Assembly: GCA_028290085.1 (NCBI GenBank)
Contig: JAQGKN010000441.1
Span: forward strand, 1 to 8,057
DNA from: Hyphomicrobiales bacterium
Lineage (GTDB): Bacteria; Pseudomonadota; Alphaproteobacteria; Rhizobiales; Beijerinckiaceae
DNA length: 8,057 bases
Direction of reading: 5' to 3'
How positions within the stretch are numbered: position 1 is the stretch's first letter; each line of letters begins with the position of its first letter. The position numbers and the translations under genes are program-made. This document shows, in pieces, positions 7,158 through 8,057 of this stretch. The notes below the pieces were generated by a model, which saw only the letters and a program-made list of their open reading frames with translations, did not search any database and was not told where the DNA came from.

Positions 7158-7170
7158 AAGAAGCCTTCTT
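7158..7170. promoter_or_regulatory. 13-bp palindrome AAGAAG-C-CTTCTT, possible operator
   Basis: Perfect six-base arms surround a single central base, about 107 nt upstream of the oxidoreductase ATG and 124 nt upstream of the sensor start. That central position would suit a regulator acting on both directions. A dyad of this size is expected by chance in a few percent of regions this long, so the call is tentative. No regulator gene of a recognised family is visible to pair it with. Confidence 0.3.
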
Positions 7171-7236
7171 CGTGCCTCGCTCGCGTGGAATGGTACAGCT
7201 GCCGGTTCAGAGCGGATTGGCACATCTTCACAAATT

Positions 7237-7262
7237 GGGGCACCTCTTGTGGGAGTTGCCCC
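7237..7262. promoter_or_regulatory. Inverted repeat GGGGCA-N14-TGCCCC upstream of the sensor gene
   Basis: Arms of six bases (7237-7242 and 7257-7262) are separated by 14 nt. The element ends 31 nt before the TTG start of the sensor gene. It could be an operator or a leader hairpin. It is GC-rich and not followed by a T-run, so it is not a terminator. Low certainty. Confidence 0.3.
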
Positions 7263-7279
7263 GCTGGTGCGCGAATCAC

Positions 7280-7283
7280 GGAG
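7280..7283 (+). promoter_or_regulatory. Ribosome binding site of the sensor gene
   Basis: GGAG lies 10 nt before TTG 7294 and 13 nt before the alternative TTG 7297. An in-frame TAA at 7285-7287 closes the frame just upstream, so initiation must lie downstream of it. The only start codons that keep the transmembrane helix are these two TTG codons, which favours the first. Confidence 0.5.
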
Positions 7284-7293
7284 TTAAGCCGGC

Positions 7294-8057
7294 TTGTTGC
7301 TACGTTCGACGATCATCTTTCATCAGCTGCTGGTAGCGGCCGCGATCGTCGTTCCGGCGATAGCGTTCCTGGCCGCTTCGATGGAGAATCGGCGCGATGT
7401 TCTTCGCGAAGGTGAGGGCACAGTCCTGCGAACCGTCGCGGTGCTCGATGAACACGCGCGCAAGGTGTTTGACACGGTGGATCTCGTGCTCGGCCGAGTT
7501 GACGACCGTGTGCTTGGTGAAACGCCGGAGCAGATCGACACACCCGTCACAAACGAATTTCTGCATAACTTGAAGGCCCCATTGAAACAGGCCGTGTCGA
7601 TCTGGGTGACGGACGAGACGGGCAAGGTTTTGGCTGGCAGCCAGGACTGGGACCGGAACGTCGGGATTGGCGATCGCGACTTCTTCAAGGTGCACCGGCA
7701 GGGCGAGCGTGAAACATACATCAGCCGCGCTTTCGTCGTGAAGGCGACCAGCCTCGCTTCCTTTGCGGTGAGCCGTCGTCGCAGCAGTCCGGACGGATCC
7801 TTTGCCGGGACCCTGCACGTTGCGGTCAGCCCGCAATATTTCGCCTCCTTCTTCCGCGAAGCCTCGCCTCCCGGTCCCCATTCTGCGCTACTCTTTCGTA
7901 ACGACGGATCCGTGCTCGCGCGCGATCCGGACGGTCTACAGCCGGAAAACCTGCCGCCCGATTCCAAACTGATGCATGCGATCGCGGAAAATCCGGTCAG
8001 CGGCGTGTTCCGGGGCGTCTCACCGATTGATGGCGTGCAGCGCTTCTACGCGAACAG
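7294..8057 (+). CDS. Membrane-anchored sensor protein with PDC/dCACHE-like periplasmic domain, N-terminal part (output domain outside window)
   Basis: An open frame without stop runs from TTG 7294 to the window edge (254 residues). Seen: a short basic start (MLLRST), one transmembrane helix at about 7-28 (IIFHQLLVAAAIVVPAIAFL), then an extracytoplasmic region with features of double-CACHE (PDC) sensors. These are an N-terminal long helix at about 38-68, VSIWVTDETGKVLAGS (101-116), the core IGDRDFFKVHRQGERETYIS (125-144), FAVSRRRSSPDGSFAGTLHVAVSP (157-180) and a second module opening ALLFRNDGSVLARDP (198-212). Starting at ATG 7381 (Met30) would delete the membrane helix, so the TTG is preferred. 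Such domains sit in histidine kinases, diguanylate cyclases and chemoreceptors and bind small ligands. Which output this one has is not visible. It is transcribed away from the operon and might sense the same ligand, which is inference. Antisense frames on the minus strand here show no family features. Confidence 0.82.
   Translation, partial: MLLRSTIIFHQLLVAAAIVVPAIAFLAASMENRRDVLREGEGTVLRTVAVLDEHARKVFDTVDLVLGRVDDRVLGETPEQIDTPVTNEFLHNLKAPLKQAVSIWVTDETGKVLAGSQDWDRNVGIGDRDFFKVHRQGERETYISRAFVVKATSLASFAVSRRRSSPDGSFAGTLHVAVSPQYFASFFREASPPGPHSALLFRNDGSVLARDPDGLQPENLPPDSKLMHAIAENPVSGVFRGVSPIDGVQRFYAN

Larger units (their letters stand above)
7052..7293. promoter_or_regulatory. Divergent intergenic region (promoters for the operon and the sensor gene expected)
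   Basis: This 242-nt stretch separates the minus-strand operon from the plus-strand sensor gene, so both promoters and any shared operator should lie here. It looks less GC-rich than the genes in its middle part. Several short dyads are visible: AGGCT-A-AGCCT at 7125-7135, AGCC-TC-GGCT at 7131-7140, AAGAAG-C-CTTCTT at 7158-7170, and GGGGCA...TGCCCC at 7237-7262. I found no convincing -35/-10 pair on either strand and no sigma-54 site with both GG and GC elements. No small coding gene is supported. Confidence 0.6.

Noticed and set aside
5048..7159. 703-residue open frame on the plus strand opposite the oxidoreductase gene
   Set aside because: It is antisense to a gene with complete family motifs and shows no recognisable domain. 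Long antisense open frames are common in high-GC coding DNA because stop codons are rare in the complementary frame.
7217..7232. Possible sigma-54 promoter (TTGGCAC...) before the sensor gene
   Set aside because: The -24 GG element is present, but at the correct 10-nt spacing the -12 element reads CA instead of GC, which is normally essential.
7300..7967. Two minus-strand open frames of 193 and 214 residues opposite the sensor gene
   Set aside because: They have basic, low-complexity composition and no family features, while the plus frame gives a transmembrane helix and PDC-like sensor segments.

Overview
The window is high-GC DNA, densely packed with genes. Its style suggests a proteobacterium, most likely an alphaproteobacterium of the Bradyrhizobium/Rhodopseudomonas kind. 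That placement is inferred from base composition, codon use and the kinds of proteins encoded, not from a marker gene. No mobile element, CRISPR array, tRNA or rRNA is visible.

Positions 7051 down to 1 hold six genes on the minus strand that read as one operon or two linked transcription units. In transcription order they are: a molybdopterin-binding xanthine dehydrogenase/CO dehydrogenase-type large subunit (4757-7051); a secreted NitT/TauT-type (NMT1/SsuA-like) substrate-binding protein (3695-4657); two different ABC permeases joined by an ATGA overlap (2867-3628 and 2067-2870); a ThDP-dependent enzyme of the acetolactate synthase/benzoylformate decarboxylase superfamily (243-2054); and the start of the ABC ATPase (1-235, running off the window). 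Gaps in the last part are very short (overlap, 12 nt, 7 nt). The gaps on either side of the binding-protein gene are longer (99 and 66 nt), and each carries a GC-rich hairpin. These may set separate expression levels for the oxidoreductase, the binding protein and the membrane parts.

After a 242-nt divergent intergenic region containing several small dyads, positions 7294-8057 on the plus strand hold the start of a membrane-anchored sensor protein. It has an N-terminal transmembrane helix followed by a PDC/dCACHE-like periplasmic domain, it starts at TTG, and it runs off the window. It is probably a sensor kinase, diguanylate cyclase or chemoreceptor, but the output domain is not visible.

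The simplest reading is an uptake-plus-catabolism module. A small, probably anionic or aromatic/heterocyclic compound would be bound in the periplasm and imported by an ABC transporter with two permeases. It would then be processed by a molybdenum hydroxylase and a ThDP-dependent decarboxylase or carboligase. The substrate cannot be read from the sequence. The unusual points are the catabolic ThDP enzyme lying between the permease and ATPase genes, and the molybdenum subunit present without its usual FeS and FAD partner genes in view.
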